Positions 32,544 to 41,117 of a stretch of 64,000 nucleotides of DNA are shown here, one piece after another. The translations under genes and the position numbers were made by a program. Source of the stretch: Nocardia sp. CY41 (GTDB lineage Bacteria > Actinomycetota > Actinomycetes > Mycobacteriales > Mycobacteriaceae); NCBI RefSeq assembly GCF_009829325.1, contig NZ_VUOS01000032.1, positions 31,788 to 95,787 of the forward strand, written 5' to 3'. Position 1 is the stretch's first letter. Every line of letters starts with the position of its first letter. Below the pieces are notes generated by a model. It made no database searches, was not told the origin of the DNA, and saw only the letters and a program-made list of their open reading frames with translations.

Positions 32544-35500
32544 GTGGCATCTGAGACACGCAGGGAGCGGCTCCTGGGCCGCATCACCCGGCTGTACGCC
32601 GAATACGACGACATCCGCAACGCCACACCGCGTGCGGAGGTCACCGAGAAGGTTCGCGAATCCGGCGCGGGGCTCGCGGAGATCATCGAGACGGTCATGG
32701 TCGGTTACGCCGACCGGCCCGCCCTCGGCCGGCGCGCGACGGAACTGCGCACCGGCGAGACCGGCCGCACGACGCCGGCGCTGCTGCCCGAATTCGACAC
32801 CATCACCTACGGCGAGCTGTGGGAGCGCGTACGCGCGGTGGCCGCGGCGTGGCACGGTGACGCGCGCGATCCGCTCCGAGCAGGCGACTTCGTGGCCATC
32901 CTCGGCTTCACCAGTAGCGACTACACCACACTCGATCTGGCGTGCATCCACTTGGGCCTGGTCGCGGTTCCACTGCAAGCCGGCGCGCCCGTCGCTCAGC
33001 TGACCGCGATCGTCGGGGAGACCGCGCCCCGCGTGCTCGCCGCCACCCCGGACCTGCTCGACGCCGCGGTGGCCTGTGCGTTGGCGGAGTCCGGACCGCG
33101 ACGGCTGGTCGTCTTCGACTACCACCCGGGAGACGACGACCAGCGCGCGGCGTTCGAGGCGGCCCGCGCCCGGCTGGCCGATGCGAGCAGCCCGGTGCTC
33201 ATCGAAACCTTCGACGAGGTGCTCGCGCGCGGCAGGTCGCTGCCGCAGGCGCCGCTGTTCGCCGCCGAGCCGGGCGAGGACCCGCTGGCGCTGCTGATCT
33301 ACACCTCGGGGAGCACCGGGACACCCAAAGGGGCGATGTACACCCAGCGGCTGGTCGCCCGGAGTTGGGTGAACCGGCCCGACGTCGCCGCGATCAATCT
33401 CAACTACATGCCGATGAGCCACGTGGCCGGTCGCGGATCGCTGACCGGCGTGCTGGCCCGCGGCGGCACCGCGTACTTCGCGGCCGAGAGCGACATGTCG
33501 ACGCTCTTCGACGACATCGCGCTCGCGCGACCGACCGAGCTGTTTCTCGTTCCGCGCGTGTGCGACATGATCTTCCAGCGTTTCCGGAGCGAGATGGATC
33601 GGCGCTGCGCACCGGGCGTCGACCGGGCCGCATTGGAAACGGAGGTGAAAACTCAACTGCGCGAGCACTTCTTGGGCGGGCGCCTGGTCATGGCGATCTG
33701 CGGAAGCGCTCCGGTGTCGGCGGAGATGAAATCCTTCGTCGAGTCGGTGCTCGACCTGGAGCTGCACGACGGCTACGGGTCCACCGAGGCGGGTGGCGTC
33801 GTCGTCATCGACGGATGGGTGCAGCGTCCTCCGGTGGTCGAGTACAAGCTCGCCGACGTCCCCGAGCTGGGTTACTTCCGCACCGACAAACCGCATCCGC
33901 GCGGCGAGCTGCTGTTGAAGAGCGCCACCGTGATCTCGGGCTACTACAAGCGGCCCGAGCTCACGGCCGAGATCTTCGACTCCGAAGGCTTCTACCGGAC
34001 CGGCGACATCGTCGCCGAGCTCGCGCCGGACCGCCTGGTCTACGTCGATCGCCGCAACAACGTGCTGAAACTGTCCCAGGGCGAATTCGTCGCGATCTCT
34101 CATCTGGAGGCGGTCTACGCGACCAGCCCGCTGATCCGGCAGATCTTCGTGTACGGCAGCAGTGAACGCGCCTACCTCCTCGCCGTGATCGTGCCGACCG
34201 AGGACGTGCTCGGCTGGAGTGACACCGAGAAGATGAAGACGGCGTTGAGCGAATCGCTGCGACAGCTCGCCAAGGACGCCGAACTGCAGTCCTACGAGAT
34301 TCCCCGGGATTTCCTGATCGAGCCCGAGCCGTTCACCGCCGCCGGCGGATTGCTCTCGGGCATCGGGAAATTGCTGCGCCCCAAGCTGAAAGAGCGCTAC
34401 GAGCCGCGTTTGCTGGAGCTGTACGCCGAGCTGGCCGCAGGACAGGCGAACGAGCTGCTCGACCTGCGCCACACCGCGCTCGATCGGCCCGTGCTGGAGA
34501 CGGTGGGCCGCGCGGCGAAAGCGGTCCTGGGCTGCGCGGAGGCCGACCTGCGCCCGGACGCGCACTTCACCGATCTCGGCGGCGACTCGCTCTCGGCGCT
34601 GTCGCTGTCGAACCTGCTGCACGAGATCTTCGAGGTCGAGGTCCCGGTGTCGGTGGTGATCAGCCCGGCGAACAGCCTGCGCGAGGTGGCGGACTACATC
34701 GCGGCCGAGCGCGCTTCCGGCGGCCGGGGCGCCGCATACGCCGCGGTGCACGGCGACAGCCCGCAGGTCCGCGCCGCCGACCTGACGCTGGACAAGTTCC
34801 TCGACGCCCGCACGCTCGCCGAGGCGCCGGCTCTGCCGCGCCCGTCCACGACCACGCGCACCGTGCTGCTCACCGGCGCGAACGGCTACCTCGGGCGCTT
34901 CCTGTGCCTGGAGTGGCTGCGGCGCATGCACGACAGCGGGGGCACCCTCGTCTGCCTGGTCCGCGGCTCGGACGCGGAGGCGGCGCGCCGGCGCCTCGAC
35001 AGCGCCTTCGACTCCGGAGATCCCGCGCTGATCCGCGCTTTCCGAACTCTGGCCGCCGAGCATCTCGAGGTGATCCCCGGGGACATCGGAGAGCCGAACC
35101 TGGGCCTGGACGACGGGACGTGGCAGCGGCTGGCCGAACGCGTCGATGTGATCGTGCATCCCGCCGCACTGGTCAACCATGTGCTGCCCTACCGGCAACT
35201 GTTCGGCCCCAACGTGGTCGGCACCGCCGAGCTGATCCGTCTCGCGCTCACCACGCGGCTCAAGCCGTTCACGTATCTGTCCACGGTCGCCGTGGCCGCG
35301 CAGATCGATCCGGCCGTCTTCGCCGAGGACGGCGATATTCGCCGGATCAGCCCGGTGCGCGCCGTGGACGACAGCTACGCCAACGGCTACGGCAACAGCA
35401 AATGGGCGGGTGAAGTGCTGCTACGCGAGGCCAACGACCTGTGTGGGCTGCCGGTCGCGGTGTTCCGGTCGGACATGATCCTCGCCGACCGCCGCTACGC

Positions 35501-36047
35501 CGGTCAGCTCAACGTGCCGGACATCTTCACCCGGCTCCTGCTGAGCCTGATCGTCACGGGTATCGCGCCGTTCTCCTTCTACCGCACCGACGCGGGCGGC
35601 GACCGCCCGCGGGCCCACTACGACGGCCTGCCCGTCGATTTCACCGCCGAGGCGATCACCGTATTGGGCGCCTCGGCGGCGACCGGTTTCCGGAGTTTCG
35701 ATGTGCTCAACCCGCACGACGACGGCCGCTCGCTCGACGAGTTCGTCGACTGGCTCATCGCCGCCGGCCATCGGATCGAGCGGATCGCCGACTACGACGA
35801 GTGGGTCACCCGGTTCGAGACCGCCCTGCGGGCGCTTCCGGAACGGCAGCGCCAAGCATCCGTCCTGCCGTTGCTGCACGCCTATCGGCGCCCGGCCCCG
35901 GCCGTGCGCGGCTCGGCCCTGCCCGCGGAGAAATTCCGCTCAGCCGTCCGATCCGCGAAAATCGGTGCCGAACACGACATTCCGCAGATTTCTCCGGAAC
36001 TCATCGAGAAATACGCCACGGACCTGAAGCTGCGCGGCCTGGTGTAG
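32544..36047 (+). CDS. car: carboxylic acid reductase
   Basis: Multidomain enzyme of 1167 residues that reduces carboxylic acids to aldehydes using ATP and NADPH. The adenylation domain (about 1-630) has ATP loop YTSGSTGTPKGAMYT, LHDGYGSTEAGG and the hinge YVDRRNNVLKLSQGEF. The carrier domain (about 645-720) has the phosphopantetheine serine in DLGGDSLSALSLSN. The reductase domain (about 760-1167) begins with LLTGANGYLGRFLCLEWL and has the Tyr/Lys pair in YANGYGNSKWAGEVLL. It aligns end to end with the Nocardia iowensis enzyme as I remember it (1174 residues). Start GTG at 32544 follows AAAGGAGG; 12 upstream codons are rejected. Needs a phosphopantetheinyl transferase, not seen here. Converges on the sulfatase gene with 3 bp between. 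Confidence 0.96.
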   Translation: MASETRRERLLGRITRLYAEYDDIRNATPRAEVTEKVRESGAGLAEIIETVMVGYADRPALGRRATELRTGETGRTTPALLPEFDTITYGELWERVRAVAAAWHGDARDPLRAGDFVAILGFTSSDYTTLDLACIHLGLVAVPLQAGAPVAQLTAIVGETAPRVLAATPDLLDAAVACALAESGPRRLVVFDYHPGDDDQRAAFEAARARLADASSPVLIETFDEVLARGRSLPQAPLFAAEPGEDPLALLIYTSGSTGTPKGAMYTQRLVARSWVNRPDVAAINLNYMPMSHVAGRGSLTGVLARGGTAYFAAESDMSTLFDDIALARPTELFLVPRVCDMIFQRFRSEMDRRCAPGVDRAALETEVKTQLREHFLGGRLVMAICGSAPVSAEMKSFVESVLDLELHDGYGSTEAGGVVVIDGWVQRPPVVEYKLADVPELGYFRTDKPHPRGELLLKSATVISGYYKRPELTAEIFDSEGFYRTGDIVAELAPDRLVYVDRRNNVLKLSQGEFVAISHLEAVYATSPLIRQIFVYGSSERAYLLAVIVPTEDVLGWSDTEKMKTALSESLRQLAKDAELQSYEIPRDFLIEPEPFTAAGGLLSGIGKLLRPKLKERYEPRLLELYAELAAGQANELLDLRHTALDRPVLETVGRAAKAVLGCAEADLRPDAHFTDLGGDSLSALSLSNLLHEIFEVEVPVSVVISPANSLREVADYIAAERASGGRGAAYAAVHGDSPQVRAADLTLDKFLDARTLAEAPALPRPSTTTRTVLLTGANGYLGRFLCLEWLRRMHDSGGTLVCLVRGSDAEAARRRLDSAFDSGDPALIRAFRTLAAEHLEVIPGDIGEPNLGLDDGTWQRLAERVDVIVHPAALVNHVLPYRQLFGPNVVGTAELIRLALTTRLKPFTYLSTVAVAAQIDPAVFAEDGDIRRISPVRAVDDSYANGYGNSKWAGEVLLREANDLCGLPVAVFRSDMILADRRYAGQLNVPDIFTRLLLSLIVTGIAPFSFYRTDAGGDRPRAHYDGLPVDFTAEAITVLGASAATGFRSFDVLNPHDDGRSLDEFVDWLIAAGHRIERIADYDEWVTRFETALRALPERQRQASVLPLLHAYRRPAPAVRGSALPAEKFRSAVRSAKIGAEHDIPQISPELIEKYATDLKLRGLV

Positions 36048-36050
36048 GAG

Positions 36051-37715
36051 CTAGGACGGTCGCGGCACGGCATCCAGCAGTGCGTTGGCGATGCGTTCGG
36101 CTTGGACCAGAATGTTCGTCTGCGCGGAGATGTAGTCGCCGATGCCTTGTTCCTGGGCGGCCTGCAGATACGGCGGCAGCGGCTGTTGGATTTCGGTGCG
36201 GATGACGTTGTCCAGCAGCGCCTCCATCTCGCCTCGCAGCGGATTCCCGGTCGCGGCCTGGTTGTCGAGTTCGAGCCGGCCGCCGTCGGTGCTGTAGTCG
36301 TAGAGTTCGAATTCCTGTTGTTGCGCCGGATCGATCTGGATCCGGCCGTGCACCCAATGGGAATACGACGCGAACTTCGCGTCGGCGGTGCGCACCATGG
36401 CGACATGCCCGGGCGCGTCCTGGTTGAACAGGATCGCGGCTTCTTCGATCGAAGCCTCGTCGGTGGTGTGGGCGACCCACGGCCTGCCGGTGGCTCCCGG
36501 GTTGCGGCAGAGCGCGGCGATGTCCAGACGTCCGCTGAGATGTTCGTACCGTCCGTCGCCGCGCCATGCGTCGCCGCCGGTGCCGATGGTGAGCAGCAGC
36601 GGAGTGAAGTCGACGCTGGAGGTGAGCTGATCCCTCGTGCTCGTCCCGTCCACCGGGCTCAGGTAGCCGCGCGGATCGTGGACGTAGAGCGGAACGCGCA
36701 GCGCCTCGTCATAGGCCGCGCCGCCTTTACCGTGCAGGCCGTGCGAACCGGCGTAGTCGCCGTGGTCGGAGGTGAAGACGACGACGGTGTTGGCGGCGAC
36801 GTCGGGACGCGACTGCAAGGTGTCGAGCACCCGGCCGATCTGGATGTCGACCTGCTGCTGCGCCCACAGATAGAGGTTGCGCATCTCGATCCAGGCCTGC
36901 AAGGCCTCCGGTGTCCCGTAGGGCGCCGCGCCGAACGCCACCGCCGACACCTCCACCAACGCCATTTGCAAGCGCGGCTTGCGCGAGAGTTGGTCGAGGG
37001 ATTCGAAGTTGGGCGGCAGCTCGTTCATCCACCGCGGGATGTCGGCGTTGAACTGGTCGCGCCGCGTCCAGCGCGGCCACCACTGGATGTCGTGCGGGTT
37101 GACCAGCGACACCGTCGTACACCAGGGCGCGTTGCCGGAATCGTTGTGGAACCAATCGGCGAATTGATCGACGATCTTCGGATCCGCTTGCAAGCCCTGC
37201 CCCGGCGCCCCGTTCGGGGAGGGATAGGTGCCACCGTGGAAACCGTAGGCTTCGAGCGCTCCGGGCGTGCGATCGGGATAACTGCCGAGATGCCACTTGC
37301 CCCAGTACGTGGTGTCGTAGCCGTGGTCGCGCAGTATGGAGCCCCACGTGGGGAACAGGGGTGACAATGTCGACTCCGACACGACCATGACCCCGGTCTG
37401 CTGCGCGTAGAGACCGGTCAGCAGGCAGCCGCGTGCGGGCGTGCAATCGTTGGCCGCCGTGTAGTGATTCTCGAACGACACACTGCCGCGGCGGATGCGG
37501 GCGATGTTCGGCAGAACGGCGTCCAGCGTCTGCTGATCCGGGAACCACACGGGGGTGCGCATCTCGTCCACGATGATCACGAGGATGTTCGGCTTGTCCG
37601 GATCGGTGTCCGCTCGCGCCCGGCCCGGAGCGGACCCGGTGGACACGGCGGCCGCGGCTGTCGCGGAGGTGGCCGCGCTGGTCAGAAATCCCCGGCGAGT
37701 GAACGAACTCGGCAA
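36051..37715 (-). CDS. Tat-exported sulfatase
   Basis: 554-residue sulfatase. The N-terminus has a twin-arginine signal (TRRGFLTSAATSATAAAAVS, about 1-36). The formylglycine site is C-T-P-A-R in NDCTPARGCLLTGLY (about residue 88); the cysteine is converted by a formylglycine-generating enzyme. NILVIIVDEMRTP holds the first metal-binding Asp residues and VVFTSDHGDYAGSHG the second set. It would hydrolyse a sulfate ester outside the membrane. It starts with TTG behind GGAGGA. Alone on its strand, convergent with car. No FGE gene is in the window, so maturation must be provided elsewhere. Confidence 0.9.
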   Translation of the reverse strand: MPSSFTRRGFLTSAATSATAAAAVSTGSAPGRARADTDPDKPNILVIIVDEMRTPVWFPDQQTLDAVLPNIARIRRGSVSFENHYTAANDCTPARGCLLTGLYAQQTGVMVVSESTLSPLFPTWGSILRDHGYDTTYWGKWHLGSYPDRTPGALEAYGFHGGTYPSPNGAPGQGLQADPKIVDQFADWFHNDSGNAPWCTTVSLVNPHDIQWWPRWTRRDQFNADIPRWMNELPPNFESLDQLSRKPRLQMALVEVSAVAFGAAPYGTPEALQAWIEMRNLYLWAQQQVDIQIGRVLDTLQSRPDVAANTVVVFTSDHGDYAGSHGLHGKGGAAYDEALRVPLYVHDPRGYLSPVDGTSTRDQLTSSVDFTPLLLTIGTGGDAWRGDGRYEHLSGRLDIAALCRNPGATGRPWVAHTTDEASIEEAAILFNQDAPGHVAMVRTADAKFASYSHWVHGRIQIDPAQQQEFELYDYSTDGGRLELDNQAATGNPLRGEMEALLDNVIRTEIQQPLPPYLQAAQEQGIGDYISAQTNILVQAERIANALLDAVPRPS

Positions 37716-37880
37716 TGTTCCTCCACGAATGAGTGATGTTCGTCGGACGAGTGGAACGCGAGATTCTCGGTGCTGTCACCGTAGCGCCGCCGGGCGTGCG
37801 GTAGCCGTACTCCGGTGCGGACACGCCGCCGTGCCGTCGTCGCGCGGGAGCCGGCCGGGCGGTGACGGCCGGAAGTCCGA

Positions 37881-38567
37881 TTACGGCAGGCCGACCAGGT
37901 CGGCCATGACGTTCATATGGTGGTCGAAGTAGTCGGCGCGGGCATCGATGAGGCCGTGCAAGCGGCCGAAGACTTCGAAGTTGATCAGGCCGAACAATTG
38001 AGTCCAGCCCACGAAGACCCGGTCGAGCACGTCTTCGGGTAGATCGGCGGCTTGCTGCTCGATGAGCAGGCGTAGGTCGGCGTGGACGGTCGCGGGAAGC
38101 GGCGTCGAAATCGGCAAGGGGGTCAGTTGCTTCGCACCTGCCTGCGCGATGGCGGCCAGCCGGAGGACCACGGCCGCGGCCGGGGCGATCGTGTCCTCCG
38201 GTGCGGCGTAGCCGGGCACCGGACTGCCGTAGAGCAATCCGTATTCGGCCGGGTGGGACAGCGCCCATTCCCGGACGGACGAGCACACCGCCATCCATCG
38301 GCCGCGCAGATCGGCGGCGGGCGGTTTCGCGTCGGCGGCTTCGGCCTCGGCGGCGAGCGCCCGATACGCCTCCATGATCAGCGCGGTCAGCAGGTCGTCC
38401 CGGCTCGGGAAGTACCGGTAGAGCGCGGACGCGACGATGCCCATATCGCGGGCGACCCCGCGCAGGGACAGATTCGCGCCGTCCACCGCCAACCGTTTGC
38501 GCGCCACCGCCTTGATCTCCTCGATCATCTCGGAGCGGACGCGGGCACGCAGTGACTGGGCGGACAT
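37881..38567 (-). CDS. TetR-family regulator (WHG-type C-terminal domain)
   Basis: 228 residues. The HTH region LAVDGANLSLRGVARDMGIV followed by ASALYRYFPSRDDLL (about 30-68) is typical of TetR; the C-terminal region resembles TetR_C_13/WHG domains that bind small hydrophobic ligands. The open frame extends upstream through the divergent promoter, but ATG at 38567 is supported by the usual N-terminus. It is divergent from the epimerase gene and three copies of a GAACAGTG-containing word lie between the two genes, indicating that it probably represses both. Confidence 0.9.
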   Translation of the reverse strand: MSAQSLRARVRSEMIEEIKAVARKRLAVDGANLSLRGVARDMGIVASALYRYFPSRDDLLTALIMEAYRALAAEAEAADAKPPAADLRGRWMAVCSSVREWALSHPAEYGLLYGSPVPGYAAPEDTIAPAAAVVLRLAAIAQAGAKQLTPLPISTPLPATVHADLRLLIEQQAADLPEDVLDRVFVGWTQLFGLINFEVFGRLHGLIDARADYFDHHMNVMADLVGLP

Positions 38568-38581
38568 GGCTCCCAGTCTAG

Positions 38582-38685
38582 GAACAGTCGACAGATAAGA
38601 GAACGAAGGCACGATTTGTGAACAGTGTTCTTGACTCGGATAGGTGTTCTGGGCTACGCTCGAGTTCTCGAAGAGAGCACTGTTC
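38582..38685. promoter_or_regulatory. GAACAGTGYTC operators of the divergent TetR/epimerase pair
   Basis: A perfect palindrome GAACAGTGTTC lies at 38620-38630; its near-copy GAGCACTGTTC (reverse strand GAACAGTGCTC) lies at 38675-38685; a half-site GAACAGT lies at 38582-38588. They span the whole 148 bp between the two starts. Confidence 0.65.
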
Positions 38686-38715
38686 TCTGAATCGCGCCAG
38701 ACAGGTTGGATTGCC

Positions 38716-39660
38716 ATGTCCCTGCACGTCGTCATAGGAGCCGGTCCGGTTGGAACGGCTACCGCCGAACTGCTCGCTACCCGAGGTATCCGGGTGCGCT
38801 CGATCACCCGAAGCGGATCCGGCCCGGACCATCCGCTGATCGAGCGCGTCGCCGCCGACGCCGCCGACGCCGAGGCACTGATTTCGCATTGTGCTGGCGC
38901 GGATGTCGTCTACCAGTGCGCCCAACCTGCCTATCACCGGTGGGTGACCGACTTTCCACCGCTGGCCGCCGCCGTGTTGCGGGCGGCCGAAGTAACCGGC
39001 GCCGTGCTGGTGAGCGTCGGAAACCTCTACGGCTACGGACGGGTCGACGGCCCGATCGGCGAGCGTCATCCCTTGCGCCCCAACAGCGGGAAGGGCCGGG
39101 TTCGGGCGCAGATATGGGCTGAGGCGCTGGCCGCGCACGAGGCGGGCCGCGTGCGCGTCGCCGAAGTACGCGGATCGGACTACCTCGGTGCGGGGGCGCA
39201 ATCGGCCTTCACCATGGTGGCGCTGCCCGCCGTGCTCTCGGGTCGCCGAGTGTGGTTCCCGGCGGATCCGGACGCCGCACACAGCTGGACCGATGTCGGT
39301 GACACCGCCCGGACCCTGGTCGCGGTCGCCCACGACGAGAGCGCTTGGGGGCGAGCGTGGCACACGCCGACCGCGGCCCCCATGTCCATCCGCGAACTGG
39401 CCGGGCTGGCCGCAACGGTGGCGGGCGCGCCGCCCGTGCGGGTGAGCCGGATGCCCACCGCGGTGCTATGGGCCGCCGGGCTTCTCGAGCCCAACGCCCG
39501 CGAGATGCGGGAGTTGCGCTACCAGTTCGATCGCCCGTTCGTCATCGACTCGTCCGCCGCGAACGCGGCCTTCGGCATCGACCCGACACCCACCGTGGAG
39601 TCCTTGCGCGCCACGATCACCGCCGTTCGTGCCGATGAAGAACCCACATTGATCCGGTGA
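38716..39660 (+). CDS. NAD-dependent epimerase/dehydratase-like oxidoreductase
   Basis: 314 residues with an N-terminal dinucleotide motif VVIGAGPVGTATAELLATRG (residues 5-24), a DVVYQCAQPAYHRW segment and an ending with TPTVESLRATITAVR, consistent with atypical or extended SDRs of the NAD-epimerase type. The classical YxxxK is not obvious, so it may be a non-catalytic or atypical member; SVGNLYGYGRVDG may stand in for the active-site region. Function unknown, possibly an NADPH-dependent detoxifying oxidoreductase. The ATG at 38716 gives the standard fold start. Likely repressed by the divergent TetR protein. Confidence 0.82.
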   Translation: MSLHVVIGAGPVGTATAELLATRGIRVRSITRSGSGPDHPLIERVAADAADAEALISHCAGADVVYQCAQPAYHRWVTDFPPLAAAVLRAAEVTGAVLVSVGNLYGYGRVDGPIGERHPLRPNSGKGRVRAQIWAEALAAHEAGRVRVAEVRGSDYLGAGAQSAFTMVALPAVLSGRRVWFPADPDAAHSWTDVGDTARTLVAVAHDESAWGRAWHTPTAAPMSIRELAGLAATVAGAPPVRVSRMPTAVLWAAGLLEPNAREMRELRYQFDRPFVIDSSAANAAFGIDPTPTVESLRATITAVRADEEPTLIR

Positions 39661-39907
39661 ATCCGGCGGATCCGCTCGACAGCGGAGCCTTGGACGCCTG
39701 GCCGTCGAGTCGGAGAAAACTTGCGGGAGCAGCTGGTGCATTCCGATGGCCGCGACGCTGATCGGTGCGGGCGCAGGGACGGTGCGTGCCGCCGCTCCGG
39801 TCGTATCGGCCAGCGGTTCCGGCATGGTGGTCGACGACCAGGGCAATGCACGCCCACCACGATGGGATGCGATGACGCGGGACGCGGCTGGTCGGGTTCC
39901 CCGCGGT

Positions 39908-40222
39908 TCATTGCGTCGTCGCTGCGGGTCGGAAGGGATACTCCGCGCCCAACTCTCCGGCGAAGTGGCGCACGGCATGTTCCCGCATGCGGCGGCCGTA
40001 CACCGGGTCCGCGGCCAGATCCGTATAGGTCTCGAATCGGCGCCCTGAGGGGAACGCCGCTCGCGCCACTACGTCCTGCGGCATCGGCCGGGGCTCCGCT
40101 TCCACCCATGGGGTGTGGCCGACCCACGCGGCGGGCTCGACCATCGACCGGCCCGGGTCCCGCCGCACGGACCCGATGACCCGCCTGGTCGAGGCGGCCC
40201 CGTGCTGCGCCTGTTCTGTCAT
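39908..40222 (-). CDS. hypothetical protein
   Basis: A 104-residue frame with no recognised domain. It is polar and has a reasonably balanced composition (VGHTPWVEAEPRPMPQDVVA, YTDLAADPVYGRRMREHAVR), which argues that it is more than a random GC-rich frame. The ATG at 40222 has no clear ribosome site. It lies between the epimerase gene and an 18-bp stem-loop. I would call it likely but unproven. Confidence 0.4.
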   Translation of the reverse strand: MTEQAQHGAASTRRVIGSVRRDPGRSMVEPAAWVGHTPWVEAEPRPMPQDVVARAAFPSGRRFETYTDLAADPVYGRRMREHAVRHFAGELGAEYPFRPAATTQ

Positions 40223-40277
40223 GGCGCGCAAGCTGACACGCCGCACCGACAGCGATGAATCCGCGGCGACGGCGCGA

Positions 40278-40318
40278 CAGCCCCGTGCCGTCCGGCGGGT
40301 CGCCGGACGGCACGGGGC
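40278..40318. terminator. 18-bp perfect stem-loop
   Basis: Two 18-nt arms (40278-40295 and 40301-40318) pair without mismatch around the loop GGGTC. No T-run follows on either strand. The stem lies about 220 bp after the small secreted protein gene and just before the hypothetical gene, on the minus strand. Confidence 0.65.
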
Positions 40319-40539
40319 TGGTATTCCAGGAAGCCGCACACGCCGGAGCGTGGCGTGCTATCTCTGTGCAGAGAAACGGAATCATCCGGGTTCATCACTG
40401 TCGTGGCTACCGCGCCACGGAGAATGAATAGTTGAATCCGGCAATTTCACTGCAATAGCGGGCGCACGCTGCTGTACAGCGGCGCAGAAGATATCCGGCC
40501 CGAGCGGATCGGGCGAAGCGGTGATCTCTCGCGACCGGA

Positions 40540-40830
40540 TCAGGCGGCGGGCTGGGGCTGGTTCAGGTCCCGGACGCCGGTGATCGCATCGATGATGTTG
40601 ACGATGGCGGAGGTGCCGCCGTCGAGGGCCGAGCTACCGGAGTCCAGCATGGCGGAACCGGAGGACGAGCCGGCCGAACCTGTGGACGAGCCGCCGTCGG
40701 CCGAGCCCGAGGCCAAGCCGGCGGAGCCGGTGGCGGGGGAGTGGGCGGCGGAGGCCACCGCGACCGGGCCGAAGAACAGGGCGGCGGCGGAGATGGTGCC
40801 TGCGGCGGCAAGGGCCTTGCGAGAGAACAT
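40540..40830 (-). CDS. small secreted Ser/Gly-rich protein
   Basis: 96 residues. Residues 1-28 are a Sec signal peptide (MFSRKALAAAGTISAAALFF then GPVAVASA, cleavage after ASA). The mature part, about 68 residues, is low-complexity Ser/Gly/Ala (GSADGGSSTGSAGSSSGSA), followed by a hydrophobic patch SAIVNIIDAITGV. No cysteines or known domain. The role could be cell-wall association or surface; unknown. The ATG is preceded by GGAAG at normal spacing. An AT-rich stretch of about 120 bp, unusual for this genome, lies upstream and may be a strong promoter or silencer-binding region. Confidence 0.8.
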   Translation of the reverse strand: MFSRKALAAAGTISAAALFFGPVAVASAAHSPATGSAGLASGSADGGSSTGSAGSSSGSAMLDSGSSALDGGTSAIVNIIDAITGVRDLNQPQPAA

Positions 40831-41117
40831 ATGCGGAGCTTCCTTTCACGGATGGATAACGACGTCATCACGACGTGCACCAGCAACGTTAGGAAAAAGA
40901 AATCAGCAAAGCCACTTCTCTCTTTGTGTGAATAATCACCGTTAATAATGAGCTAACAAAATATTGTAGGCAAGTAACACAATTTGATCTTCGCTTGGGA
41001 GTTGATTTCCGGACGATCCTCGCGATCCGGGCATGGCGCCCCGGTGCGACGCCGTGCCGACCACCGCCGCGGGGTCGGGCCGCGGCCCTTGTGGAACGGC
41101 GCTCGGTGATCCGCTGA
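40831..41117. promoter_or_regulatory. AT-rich intergenic region upstream of the small secreted protein
   Basis: About 287 bp without a gene. The part around 40885-40990 is strikingly AT-rich, with runs such as GGAAAAAGAAATCAGC and GTTAATAATGAGC. It includes GTGAATAATCAC (40928-40939; arms GTGA/TCAC). Such islands often hold promoters or Lsr2-bound regions. Confidence 0.5.

Noticed and set aside
32499..35198. 899-codon minus-strand frame
   Set aside because: Antisense to car, with typical GC-rich shadow composition.
39746..40048. 100-codon plus-strand frame beginning like a signal peptide
   Set aside because: The start is plausible, but the rest is Arg-rich and no ribosome site is seen; it also overlaps the better minus-strand candidate.
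40928..40939. GTGAATAATCAC as a CRP site
   Set aside because: The spacer between the GTGA and TCAC halves is 4 bp, which does not fit the TGTGA-N6-TCACA pattern used for the two CRP-like calls.
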